From an uncultured Clostridia bacterium (GTDB taxonomy: Bacteria; Bacillota; Clostridia; TANB77; CAG-508): a DNA stretch of 45,307 nucleotides. The stretch lies in NCBI GenBank assembly GCA_944389125.1, contig CALXLF010000013.1, forward strand, positions 1 through 45,307, given 5' to 3'. Shown here piece after piece: positions 29,828 to 38,031 of this stretch. A model generated the notes under the pieces. That model did not search any database. It worked only from the letters and a program-made list of their open reading frames with translations, and was not told where the DNA came from. Each line of letters starts with the position of its first letter. Position 1 is the stretch's first letter. The position numbers and the translations under genes were made by a program.

Positions 29828-31576
29828 TTATAAGGAAATTTTTTGTGCTCCAGTTAAATGTCTTTTTAATAAAGCTAAATCTACAACATCTATATTAGTA
29901 TTACCATTTTGTAAAATTCCAGCTTTTAAATATTCATTTGTTAAAGTTGTAGTGCCTATTAAATACCTTTTTACCAAAGCTAAATCTATTACATCAACCT
30001 CTGCATCTCCATTTACATCTCCTAGTTTAACAACAGTATAAGTAACTCCTCCTGTTGTAACTGTAGCTCCTGTTCCGACTAAATCAGCTGTTCCTGAGAT
30101 ATCCGTACCATCTGCTCTCTTTATTACAGCATCTGGATATTGTGATTTAATATCTGAAGCTTTTACTGTTGGTGTTGCTACTAAATTTGTTCCACTAATT
30201 TCTGTTTCTGCCGTACTTCCCATATCAACCTGGCCTGTATAATCTGGAACCTCAGTTCCAACTTTTGTTAAATATTCAGTTGATATATATCCTGTTTTTT
30301 TTGTATAGTTCCAAGTTCTGCTTCCTGAATTATAACTTGTTGCAGTACAATATGTTACTTTGCACCAGTCTGAGCCATATTGCGTTACAGCAACAATTGC
30401 ATTTTTATATATCTTTCCTAGTGTTCCGCTTAAACTTGCAGAAGGTCTAACATTTAATGAACCATTTTTTTGTGTACTAATAAAATATAGTTCTCCATCA
30501 CTTGATGTTAAAGTTGTTGGAGCTGAAACAGCTTGGCTTGGCATACTATCATAAACTGGAATAACAAAAGTTAAATTCTCATCTAATATTCCACTTTCAA
30601 CATATATATCATATAACGTACCTGCTTGGCTTGATGGATCTCTTAAATTTGTCATATATTGATGTGAATAAAATTCACTTACATTATATGTTCTTGATCC
30701 CATTGATTCAGTTAAAATTTCATTTCCAACAACATCAAATTTATAAAAATATTTTGTAGTTTGTCCTGCTGAAATATAATTATTAGCTAAAACTGTTTTT
30801 GCACCTTCAATTAGCGCTGTTCTTGCATTATTCCATCCCATATCTCTTGCTTTTGCCATTGCTCTTGCAGTTGCTCCTGCTCCATCTGTTGCTCCATAAT
30901 TATAAAAATTATAGTATCCTTCATAACCAGGATATGAACCAGTTATTGCTGCAGGTGTACTAGAAGTTTTTCCTAACTCTTGGAAAATTGTTGCTACAAT
31001 ATGTAATGGATTTATTTTAGCTTCTGAAGCAGCTGTCATAATATCATCTATATATTGTGCTAAATATGTACCTTGAACTGCTTTTGAAACTGCATCTCTT
31101 GAAACATCTGAACCGCTAGATAAATCTAAAAATTGAAATACCATTGCTTCATCTAAAAAGTTTCTTGGGTCTAAGTAATAATTTACAGCTTTAGCAGAAG
31201 CACAATAGTAATTTGAATCTCCAGTTTGACCACATATACATAAAGCAAGTGGATCTATTATTGTGTCACTACTTGTAAAATAAATTGTATTTTTCTTACA
31301 TTTATTTTCTGCATTTGAAGAAGTAACTTCACTCCAATTTATTCCTGTATAATAAGCTTTAAAATCCCAATTAGGATGCAAATATTTTAAATATGCTAAT
31401 TTTCTCTGATAACTTTCTGGGAAAGAACTAATTCCTGACGTTACATGCTGAGTATATGAACCGCTTAACGGTACTGCAGCATCTACTTTTTTATATAAAA
31501 AGAAAACTTGTAAGATACTAAATATAATCGTTTCTATCAAAATAAAACTTATCAGTTTTACTCCAAATTTTTTCAT
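29828..31576 (-). CDS. Cell-wall endo-beta-N-acetylglucosaminidase with SH3 and dockerin domains
   Basis: About 582 residues. The start is the Met at 31576, not 31603, because AAGGAGG sits six bases before it. A signal anchor (residues 1-35) precedes a LytD-like glucosaminidase domain (about 45-330). That domain carries the family's AYLKYLHPNWDFKA opening, YYLDPRNFL, a candidate catalytic Glu in ATIFQELG, and YNFYNYGAT. A bacterial SH3 domain follows (GSLNVRPSAS ... WCKV). The C-terminus is a type I dockerin with two loops (GDVNGDAEVDVIDLALVKRY and NTNIDVVDLALLKRH). It should cleave peptidoglycan outside the cell. The dockerin implies docking to a cohesin partner; the next gene is a candidate. 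Confidence 0.9.
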   Translation of the reverse strand: MKKFGVKLISFILIETIIFSILQVFFLYKKVDAAVPLSGSYTQHVTSGISSFPESYQRKLAYLKYLHPNWDFKAYYTGINWSEVTSSNAENKCKKNTIYFTSSDTIIDPLALCICGQTGDSNYYCASAKAVNYYLDPRNFLDEAMVFQFLDLSSGSDVSRDAVSKAVQGTYLAQYIDDIMTAASEAKINPLHIVATIFQELGKTSSTPAAITGSYPGYEGYYNFYNYGATDGAGATARAMAKARDMGWNNARTALIEGAKTVLANNYISAGQTTKYFYKFDVVGNEILTESMGSRTYNVSEFYSHQYMTNLRDPSSQAGTLYDIYVESGILDENLTFVIPVYDSMPSQAVSAPTTLTSSDGELYFISTQKNGSLNVRPSASLSGTLGKIYKNAIVAVTQYGSDWCKVTYCTATSYNSGSRTWNYTKKTGYISTEYLTKVGTEVPDYTGQVDMGSTAETEISGTNLVATPTVKASDIKSQYPDAVIKRADGTDISGTADLVGTGATVTTGGVTYTVVKLGDVNGDAEVDVIDLALVKRYLIGTTTLTNEYLKAGILQNGNTNIDVVDLALLKRHLTGAQKISL

Positions 31577-31616
31577 CTGTACCTCCTTGCCATAATATGA
31601 CATTTTTCCCCTCTAT

Positions 31617-31645
31617 AGTATATATTAATGACTTCCCTAAGTCAA
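31617..31645 (-). promoter_or_regulatory. Promoter of the glucosaminidase operon
   Basis: TTGACT (31640-31645), 17-base spacer, TATACT (31617-31622), about 40 bases before the start. Confidence 0.65.
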
Positions 31646-31714
31646 CAGAATTTCTATGTCATTTATGTTACAAAACTCTTGAACAAAAGGGACATTCTTA
31701 AAAGTTCATCAACC

Positions 31715-31786
31715 AAAAATTGCCAAAGGGACGTTGTTCCACGGCAATTTTTTGTTCCACAAAAACAACATCCCCTTGGCAATTTT
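31715..31786. repeat. REP-like hairpin, copy 1
   Basis: The outer arms AAAATTGCCAAAGGGACGTTGTT and AACAACATCCCCTTGGCAATTTT pair almost fully. An inner GTTCCAC direct repeat and a second GGCAATTTTTT arm allow an alternative fold. It lies between divergent promoters, so it is not simply a terminator. Confidence 0.8.
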
Positions 31787-31790
31787 CTTC

Positions 31791-31820
31791 AAGCTTTTAG
31801 GGACACTTCTAAAAAGCATG
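31791..31820. repeat. 30-bp dispersed repeat, copy 1
   Basis: The sequence around GGGACACTTC, bounded by AAGCTTTT and AAAAAGCATG, matches the reverse complement of 44909-44938 at 26 of 30 positions. Confidence 0.6.
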
Positions 31821-31892
31821 AAAAAATTAAAAATTTATCTCACATTATTAAAGTTCATTGAAATTATTCTTTTAAAAATTTGGAAATATTGT

Positions 31893-31898
31893 TATAAT
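31893..31898 (+). promoter_or_regulatory. -10 box of the plus-strand Ig-domain gene
   Basis: TATAAT about 60 bases before ATG 31958, with only a weak -35 (TTTAAA, 31871-31876). AAAGGGG is the ribosome-binding site. Confidence 0.45.
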
Positions 31899-31957
31899 AG
31901 CCTTAACTTTTAATGTAACAAAAACATAATCAAAAAAATTTAGAAAGGGGTTTTATA

Positions 31958-33256
31958 ATGAATAGCAAACTAAAATTTTTATTGCTAATATTAATTATTT
32001 TGATAATTATTTGCTGTATTATTTTTGTCATCAATTTTAATAAATCTGATAATTCGAAAGAACAGATATCTAATACTAGCGATAGTTCAAATGTAGAAAT
32101 TATAGAAAATAAAATTTTTAACGAAAACTTAATAGATAAATTTATAAAAGATAGTGAAAATAATAAAGATTCAACTTTAGAAATAAAATTAAAAAACGAG
32201 ACTAATGATTCATCAAATAAAAAAATTAAGATTGAATTTATATCAGGAACTGGTGATACTCAAGAAAAAGATGGAATAGTAACAGTATACAACCCTAAGA
32301 CTGATGAAGACTATAAAAATTTTTATGGATATTTTGTTTATACAATAAATGATGAAGAAATAGGCGAATACAATGCTTTTGATTATAAAATAAGCAGAAA
32401 AACGGAAAATAATATTGTAGAATTGTTTTTCGAGGCATTATATTCTGATGAAAATCAAATAATTTGTGAATATGATCTGAATAGCTCAAATTATACACAA
32501 AATTTCATATTAGACTTTGAAAAAACAAACTCAAATATATCTGCAGAACAATTAATGAATAAAATTGCAGAAGAAGGAGAATTTGATAATACAGATTTTG
32601 AGATTTATGTTTATAGTGGTGATGTAAAAGTTACAATTGATGAAAAAAATTATGAATTAAAAGAAGCCTTAGAAAATAAACTCATAACTATCAATGATAT
32701 ATTAGAACAAATTGATATGGATATTTTATATGGTTTATGCGAAAAAGCATCTTATGATGATGGTGGAAGTTTAGAATATTATTATGATAATTATACAATT
32801 TTAAAATACAATACATTAGACGGAAATAAAGATTTAATAATTGGACCTGCAGGAAGCATAATAAATGATGTAAATGAAACTAAATATAAAGAAATAAATA
32901 ATATTGGAGAAAGTCAAAGTGAAGCCAATGGAGTTTCATTAACAATAAAAAGTGGAACACTTACAAATACTTCTGCAACAGTTATTATAAGTGATTTAAA
33001 TAATCAAAAAAATTCTTATGGACAATGGTTTAGAATTGATAAAAAAGAAAACTGTAATTGGAAAGAAGTTGATACTATTTCTGATAATTATGCTTTTATA
33101 GCATTAGCATACAATGTTGGAGAGGACGGAACTCTTGAAATGAAACAGGATTGGAAAGACCTATATGGTGAGTTAGAAAGTGGTACATATAGATTAGTTA
33201 AACAAATAAATGATAATGGAACTAAATATTTTTGGGTAGAATTTACAATTAATTAA
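31958..33256 (+). CDS. Membrane-anchored exported protein with C-terminal bacterial Ig-like domain
   Basis: 432 residues. One N-terminal membrane helix (about 5-27) is followed by an acidic Asn/Lys-rich exported part. The last ~110 residues resemble a bacterial Ig-like domain: ANGVSLTIKSGTLT, then WFRIDKKENCNWKEV, then DWKDLYGELESGTYRLVKQI. The middle (30-310) is not recognised. It has no lipobox. It is the only plus-strand gene in its area and lies between inverted copies of a REP-like hairpin, with its own terminator at 33262-33296. Function unknown. Confidence 0.75.
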   Translation: MNSKLKFLLLILIILIIICCIIFVINFNKSDNSKEQISNTSDSSNVEIIENKIFNENLIDKFIKDSENNKDSTLEIKLKNETNDSSNKKIKIEFISGTGDTQEKDGIVTVYNPKTDEDYKNFYGYFVYTINDEEIGEYNAFDYKISRKTENNIVELFFEALYSDENQIICEYDLNSSNYTQNFILDFEKTNSNISAEQLMNKIAEEGEFDNTDFEIYVYSGDVKVTIDEKNYELKEALENKLITINDILEQIDMDILYGLCEKASYDDGGSLEYYYDNYTILKYNTLDGNKDLIIGPAGSIINDVNETKYKEINNIGESQSEANGVSLTIKSGTLTNTSATVIISDLNNQKNSYGQWFRIDKKENCNWKEVDTISDNYAFIALAYNVGEDGTLEMKQDWKDLYGELESGTYRLVKQINDNGTKYFWVEFTIN

Positions 33257-33261
33257 CTAAT

Positions 33262-33296
33262 AATTGGTACAAGAGAAAATTTTTCTTGTACCAATT
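33262..33296 (+). terminator. Terminator of the plus-strand Ig-domain gene
   Basis: AATTGGTACAAGA and TCTTGTACCAATT form a perfect 13-bp stem with an AT loop, just past the stop. Confidence 0.8.
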
Positions 33297-33298
33297 TT

Positions 33299-33368
33299 AA
33301 AAATTGCTAAGGGGACATGTTTTGTGGAACAAAAAATTGCCGTGGAACAACGTCCCTTTGGCAATTTT
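33299..33368. repeat. REP-like hairpin, copy 2 (inverted relative to copy 1)
   Basis: It matches copy 1 in reverse orientation (AAAATTGCTAAGGGGACATG ... GTCCCTTTGGCAATTTT) and includes the same GGAACAAAAAATTGCCGTGG core. It also ends the convergent permease gene. Confidence 0.8.
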
Positions 33369-33369
33369 T

Positions 33370-34554
33370 TTAATTTTTCACTTCACTATTTTCACTAACA
33401 AGTTCTTTTTCCTCTTCCGCTATTTTTTCTTTATTTCTCTCATCTATAAAATCTATTACAAAAACTTTTAATAGTGCTATGATTGGAACTCCAAGGAACA
33501 TACCTAAAACATGGAAATATGCTCCAAAGAATGTTACTGCAAATATAATTAATATTCTACTAATTTTAAGTGAATTTCCTAAAATCTTAGGATTAATAAT
33601 ATTTGCATCTATTTGTTGTAAAATTATTAATACTAAGCAAAGCCATAATGCTTTCATCCATCCACCAGTAAAGATTGTTATTATTACTGAAATTCCAACT
33701 CCTATAATAGCTCCAAAGTATGGAATTATATTCATAATACCTATTAAGAATCCAAGTAATGTAGCATACTTTATATTCATTATGGACATTGCAATAGATG
33801 TTAAAATTCCAACTATAATTGCATCAACAAGCTGTGCTGAAATAAATCTATAGAAAATAGAATTTGTTTCTCTATAATATTTTGCAAATCTTTCATATCC
33901 TTCTTTTGAACAAACTGCTTTTAAGAAATTTTTAGCAAAACTTTTTATATCACTTCTTTCAAGTAATATATATACAGAAACAACAATTGTAACAAATATA
34001 TCAAATATTACTCCTGCAACATTTGCTATTCCTTGAAGATATTTTGATATATTATCAAATTCTAACCAACTTAAAATAGTATCAGAAATATTTATTTCTT
34101 CTAAATTATTTATAATTCCTATGACATTTAATTTAACCCAAAGTGAATCTTCTGGTTGATTTACTAGAAATTCCTTTGCCGTGTTATAATAATTTGGTAA
34201 ACTCTTAGCTAATTCAATGACACTTTCTGATAAAGCTGGGAAAATTATATTTACTAAAATTACAATAAATAAAATTAAAATTATATACATAGTTGCCACA
34301 CTAAGTACTCTTGCTCTTTTAGCTATAAATTTTAGTTTTATTTTTTTATATAATTGCTCAAACTTTTTACATGGTGTATATAAAATAAATGCTAGAAGCG
34401 CTGCTAAGAAAAATGGCATTAGTAAATTAACTAAATTACCTATCCATGAAAAAATCGCTCCAAAACTATCAATAGTTTTAAAAACAATTATTAAAGCAAC
34501 TCCTAATATAAACCATGAAGCATACTTTTTCCAATAACCGTTCTTTTCCTTCAT
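33370..34554 (-). CDS. AI-2E family transporter (permease)
   Basis: The 394-residue integral membrane protein has the family layout: two pairs of N-terminal helices, a soluble central segment (about 115-165), then four C-terminal helices. Family motifs include the GILTSIAMSIMN area and the conserved end (NIIPYFGAIIGVGISVII, then HVLGMFLGVPIIALLKVF). Family members move small solutes or ions (some act as Na+/H+ antiporters); the substrate cannot be read from sequence. It starts 16 bases after the exonuclease stop, with AAAGGA as ribosome-binding site, so the pair likely forms an operon. Confidence 0.9.
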   Translation of the reverse strand: MKEKNGYWKKYASWFILGVALIIVFKTIDSFGAIFSWIGNLVNLLMPFFLAALLAFILYTPCKKFEQLYKKIKLKFIAKRARVLSVATMYIILILFIVILVNIIFPALSESVIELAKSLPNYYNTAKEFLVNQPEDSLWVKLNVIGIINNLEEINISDTILSWLEFDNISKYLQGIANVAGVIFDIFVTIVVSVYILLERSDIKSFAKNFLKAVCSKEGYERFAKYYRETNSIFYRFISAQLVDAIIVGILTSIAMSIMNIKYATLLGFLIGIMNIIPYFGAIIGVGISVIITIFTGGWMKALWLCLVLIILQQIDANIINPKILGNSLKISRILIIFAVTFFGAYFHVLGMFLGVPIIALLKVFVIDFIDERNKEKIAEEEKELVSENSEVKN

Positions 34555-34570
34555 ACAATTCCTTTCTTAA

Positions 34571-35326
34571 TTAAACTCTTAAGTCTAATTCAACTGGACA
34601 ATGATCACTGCCCATAATTTCTGGATGAATTTTTGCATCTATAATTTTATCTTTTATTTTATCAGATACAATAAAATAATCTATTCTCCAACCAACATTT
34701 TTCTCTCTAGCTCTACCCATATAAGACCACCATGAATAGGCATCTTGTTTGTCTGGGTAAAGATATCTAAATGAATCTACAAAACCTGAATTTAATAGAT
34801 TTGTCATTTGATTTCTTTCTTCATCTGTAAATCCAGCATTTCCTTTATTAGATTTTGGATTTTTTAAATCTATTTCATTATGTGCAACATTTAAATCTCC
34901 ACATAAAATTACAGGTTTAATTTTATCTAGTTTTTTAAGATATTCTCTAAAATCATCTTCCCATTTCATTCTGTAATCAAGTCTTGTAAGTTCTCTTTGT
35001 GCATTAGGAGTATAACAATCAACTAAGTAAAACTTTTCAAATTCTAAAGTTATAACTCTTCCCTCTTGGTCATGCTCTTCTATCCCTATTCCATATGATA
35101 CTGAAATTGGATCAATTTTAGTAAATACTGCAGTACCAGAATACCCCTTTCTAACTGCACTATTTAAAAACATTTTATAACCATCAAAGCTAATATCTAG
35201 CTGTCCTTCTTGCATCTTAGTTTCTTGAATACAGAATATATCTGCATTTAAACTTTCAAATGTATCATAAAAACCTTTATTTACAACTGCTCTTAATCCA
35301 TTAACATTCCAAGAAATTAATTTCAA
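34571..35326 (-). CDS. xth: Exodeoxyribonuclease III (AP endonuclease)
   Basis: 251 residues, close to the usual length. The Mg-dependent exonuclease III fold is clear: ISWNVNGLRA (Asn), CIQETKMQ (metal-binding Glu), CGDLNVAHNEIDL (Asp/Asn), WRIDYFIVS, and GSDHCPVELDL (catalytic His). It repairs abasic sites and trims 3' ends. The start is TTG at 35326 with GGGAG seven bases upstream, and the protein begins directly with the conserved strand. Confidence 0.96.
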   Translation of the reverse strand: MKLISWNVNGLRAVVNKGFYDTFESLNADIFCIQETKMQEGQLDISFDGYKMFLNSAVRKGYSGTAVFTKIDPISVSYGIGIEEHDQEGRVITLEFEKFYLVDCYTPNAQRELTRLDYRMKWEDDFREYLKKLDKIKPVILCGDLNVAHNEIDLKNPKSNKGNAGFTDEERNQMTNLLNSGFVDSFRYLYPDKQDAYSWWSYMGRAREKNVGWRIDYFIVSDKIKDKIIDAKIHPEIMGSDHCPVELDLRV

Positions 35327-35468
35327 TTTTCTACTCCCTTTACCTTAAATTTTTACATATTTATTATAAGGTAAAAATCCAAATTTATCAATACTATTAT
35401 TTATTTTAATATAAAACTATTTCTTTTTTCATAATATTATGATAATATAAACAAAATTGGAGATAAAC

Positions 35469-36266
35469 ATGAATAAACAAAGTAATGAAAGATTTAATAA
35501 TTTAATTAAATATATAGAACAAAATCTTTGTGAAGATATTAGTTATAAAAAGCTTTCTCAAATTCTTGGAGTTAATGAATATACAATGCACAGAATCTTT
35601 TTATTTGTAACTGATTATACAGTTTCTGAATATATAAGAAAAAGAAGATTGACTAAAGCTGCTTTAGATTTGCTTGAAGGAAAAGAAAAAATAATTGATA
35701 TTGCAATAAAATATAACTATGATTCTTCACAAGCTTTTTCAAGGGCATTTAGATCAATGATGGGTTTTCTTCCAAGTGAAATAAATGATAACAAAAATAA
35801 CATAAAATATTTTTCACAATATGAACTTAAAAACGAAGATATAACTAATGAATTTAATTATCATATAGAAAAAAATATTGAATTCAAATTATATGCTATC
35901 TCAATGAAAACAACAATAAAAAATTGTCATAATGTAGCACCTTTATTTTGGAAGGAAAACTTACAATTTCTTGATAATAAAACTCAATTTGGTTTACTTG
36001 AATATGATAAAACCTGCAGTATAAATGAAGCTACTTACTATATTGCTTCTACTGATAAATTTGAAAATTCAAAAACTTTAAATTTAAAACCTGCAAATTA
36101 TTTAGTTTTTGATTGTGAATTTATAGATGCAAATTATATGTATGAATACATACGAAAAATATATAGGACAATAATTCCAGACTCTGGATATGAATTAATA
36201 GATATGCCAGACATAGAAGAATATCTTCCTGATGATAAATTAAAAATATATATTCCAATAAATTAA
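35469..36266 (+). CDS. AraC-family transcriptional regulator with C-terminal effector-binding domain
   Basis: About 265 residues. The N-terminal 105 residues hold two helix-turn-helix units (LSQILGVNEYTMHRIF and IDIAIKYNYDSSQAFSRAFR) with the AraC signature end GFLPSEI. The C-terminal ~150 residues look like a GyrI/AraC-type effector-binding domain. The start at 35469 is preferred over the upstream TTG because GGAG lies six bases before it. It sits 110 bases before the radical-SAM gene on the same strand and may regulate it. Arginine codons are AGA-rich, as in the neighbouring genes. Confidence 0.88.
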   Translation: MNKQSNERFNNLIKYIEQNLCEDISYKKLSQILGVNEYTMHRIFLFVTDYTVSEYIRKRRLTKAALDLLEGKEKIIDIAIKYNYDSSQAFSRAFRSMMGFLPSEINDNKNNIKYFSQYELKNEDITNEFNYHIEKNIEFKLYAISMKTTIKNCHNVAPLFWKENLQFLDNKTQFGLLEYDKTCSINEATYYIASTDKFENSKTLNLKPANYLVFDCEFIDANYMYEYIRKIYRTIIPDSGYELIDMPDIEEYLPDDKLKIYIPIN

Positions 36267-36375
36267 TTTTTAAGTAACTTTTTTAATATCAGAAAAGTTA
36301 CTCTTTTTATTTTAAAAGTATTTATAATAAAAATGTATGAAACTATCAATTATGAGTCAACTGGAGGTAAGAGAT

Positions 36376-37386
36376 ATGAATGAATATTTAACTCGTCAAA
36401 TCTGGAAAATGCGGAAAAATATAGTCACTCGTCCTGGTACACCTGTAGTCTCATTAAATGAAGTAAAAAAGAAAGTTTATCAGCTTTTGTTTACTTCTTG
36501 TGGTTGTGATAATGCTTGTACATTTTGCAACTATGGATTTGATTATAATCTCACACTTGAAATGGTTAAACCTGTATTAATTAAGATAAACCTTGAAGAT
36601 TATGATATTGATGTACTTCAGCTCGAATCAAATGGATCTTTTCTTTCTGAACGTGAGATTCCTTATGATTTATTTATTGAGGCTCTCAAATTTGTTTCAC
36701 ATCGAAACATTCCTGAGATTGAGATTGAAACTCATTATCGAACAATTACTGAAAAAAAGCTTCAAGATATTCGGAAAATTTTAGGTGATGACCAAGAAAT
36801 TTACTTTGAGTTAGGATTTGAGTCTGCAGCAGAAGATGTAAGAGCAATCTACAACAAAGATATTGATATTAACGAATTTTTGAAAACTGTGAAGTTATGT
36901 AAAAAATACAATATTGGTATCTTAGTCAACCTTCTTTTAGGATGTCCATTCTTAACACGTGAAGAACAGATTCAAGATGTTTTAGATTCTTTAGATTTTA
37001 TATTTCAAAATATGCCAGAAGAAACAATGTGTGTATTATTTCCAATTAATATAAAGGAAAACACTATGCTTAAGCACTGGCAAGATATTGGAGTATATGA
37101 TCAAATTTCCTCTTGGGAATTTGTGGAACTCCTCCACAGAATACCAGAAAAATATCTTGACAAGCTTACAATAGCTTGGTTCGGAACACGAGAGAACACA
37201 TTCACAAAAGGAATTAGTCAATTTCCAAAAACATGTAGCAAATGCAGAGATAGGCTTATTGACTTTTATGTTGATTTCTACTCAAATCCAGACCCGAAAT
37301 ACAGAAAAGAAATTACAGAAAAAATCTGGAACACTAGATGTGATTGTGACAAAAATTTCCGCATGAATGCAAAGGCAGGTGGTTAA
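36376..37386 (+). CDS. Radical SAM protein, Elp3/RaSEA-like
   Basis: 336 residues, starting at ATG 36376 after GGAGG (an upstream ATG at 36337 has no such site). The 4Fe-4S motif is C-x3-C-x2-C (CDNACTFC). The region ELGFESAAEDVR is typical of the Elp3-like radical-SAM branch that includes the archaeosine-type family. C-terminal cysteines (CSKCRDR and CDCDKN) may bind metal. Its reaction is unknown. Codon use differs from neighbours: it uses CGT, CGA and CTC freely. It has the only two CGG codons in this window read in frame without a shift (M-R-K at about 36409 and I-R-K at about 36773), which suggests recent transfer. Confidence 0.8.
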   Translation: MNEYLTRQIWKMRKNIVTRPGTPVVSLNEVKKKVYQLLFTSCGCDNACTFCNYGFDYNLTLEMVKPVLIKINLEDYDIDVLQLESNGSFLSEREIPYDLFIEALKFVSHRNIPEIEIETHYRTITEKKLQDIRKILGDDQEIYFELGFESAAEDVRAIYNKDIDINEFLKTVKLCKKYNIGILVNLLLGCPFLTREEQIQDVLDSLDFIFQNMPEETMCVLFPINIKENTMLKHWQDIGVYDQISSWEFVELLHRIPEKYLDKLTIAWFGTRENTFTKGISQFPKTCSKCRDRLIDFYVDFYSNPDPKYRKEITEKIWNTRCDCDKNFRMNAKAGG

Positions 37387-37394
37387 TCACCTGC
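37375..37394 (+). terminator. Terminator of the radical-SAM gene
   Basis: GCAGGTG and CACCTGC form a stem that overlaps the stop codon, followed by T-rich sequence. It may also end the convergent nitroreductase transcript. Confidence 0.7.
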
Positions 37395-37404
37395 TTTTGT
37401 GTTT

Positions 37405-37941
37405 TTAATTTAATAACAATTCTTTTAAATCTTTTTTCATTTTCCTTGGATAATTATAGATTGGCTCTCCAATAATAAAGCCACAAATTTGCTCTAACCC
37501 ACTTATTCCTAAATAATCATCTATTTCATTCTCTATATATAATGTATCACATAAAATACAACTACCTAACCCTAAGTCTATAGCTTGTAAACTCATATTT
37601 TCTATCGCGCAGCCTAACGAAAGATAATCTGGTTTTTTATAATGCTCTTTTTTAGTATCAGAATAAATCATTATCATTTTATCAGCTAATTTTATTTGCT
37701 CAGCTGTTCCCTTCACACTTGTTCTTTCTTTACGATTTAATTTATCCCACTCAAAAAGCATATTTGTAATATGATTTTTTTGCCCATCATTTAATATATA
37801 AAATTTCCAAGGTTGTCTATTTTTGGCTGATGGTGCTAAAGACCCACTTATTAATATTTTTTTAATTTCATTTTGAGAAACTTTTTTCCCTGTAAAATTT
37901 CTAGCAGTACGCCTAGAATTAATTATTTTATCAAACTCCAT
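37405..37941 (-). CDS. Nitroreductase family flavoprotein
   Basis: The 178-residue FMN enzyme is expected to reduce nitro compounds or quinones with NAD(P)H. Family marks are SRRTARNF at the N-terminus (phosphate of FMN), LAPSAKNRQPWKFYIL, the central CAIENMSLQAIDLGLGSC, and the end GFIIGEPIYNYPRKMK. Length is typical of the short subgroup. GAGG precedes ATG 37941. The upstream palindrome (37950-37998) would lie in its 5' leader. Confidence 0.9.
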   Translation of the reverse strand: MEFDKIINSRRTARNFTGKKVSQNEIKKILISGSLAPSAKNRQPWKFYILNDGQKNHITNMLFEWDKLNRKERTSVKGTAEQIKLADKMIMIYSDTKKEHYKKPDYLSLGCAIENMSLQAIDLGLGSCILCDTLYIENEIDDYLGISGLEQICGFIIGEPIYNYPRKMKKDLKELLLN

Positions 37942-37949
37942 AAAAATAT

Positions 37950-37998
37950 CCTCTAAAAAATTATTTATATTAATTTTAATAAATAATTTTTTTAGAGG
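37950..37998. repeat. Near-perfect AT-rich palindrome before nitroreductase
   Basis: CCTCTAAAAAATTATTTAT and ATAAATAATTTTTTTAGAGG pair around a short AT loop. On the minus strand it ends the SGNH-gene transcript and borders the nitroreductase ribosome-binding site. It could be an operator or a terminator. Confidence 0.6.
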
Positions 37999-38031
37999 AG
38001 TGATTATAATGATATCAAAAAAATTACTTTT

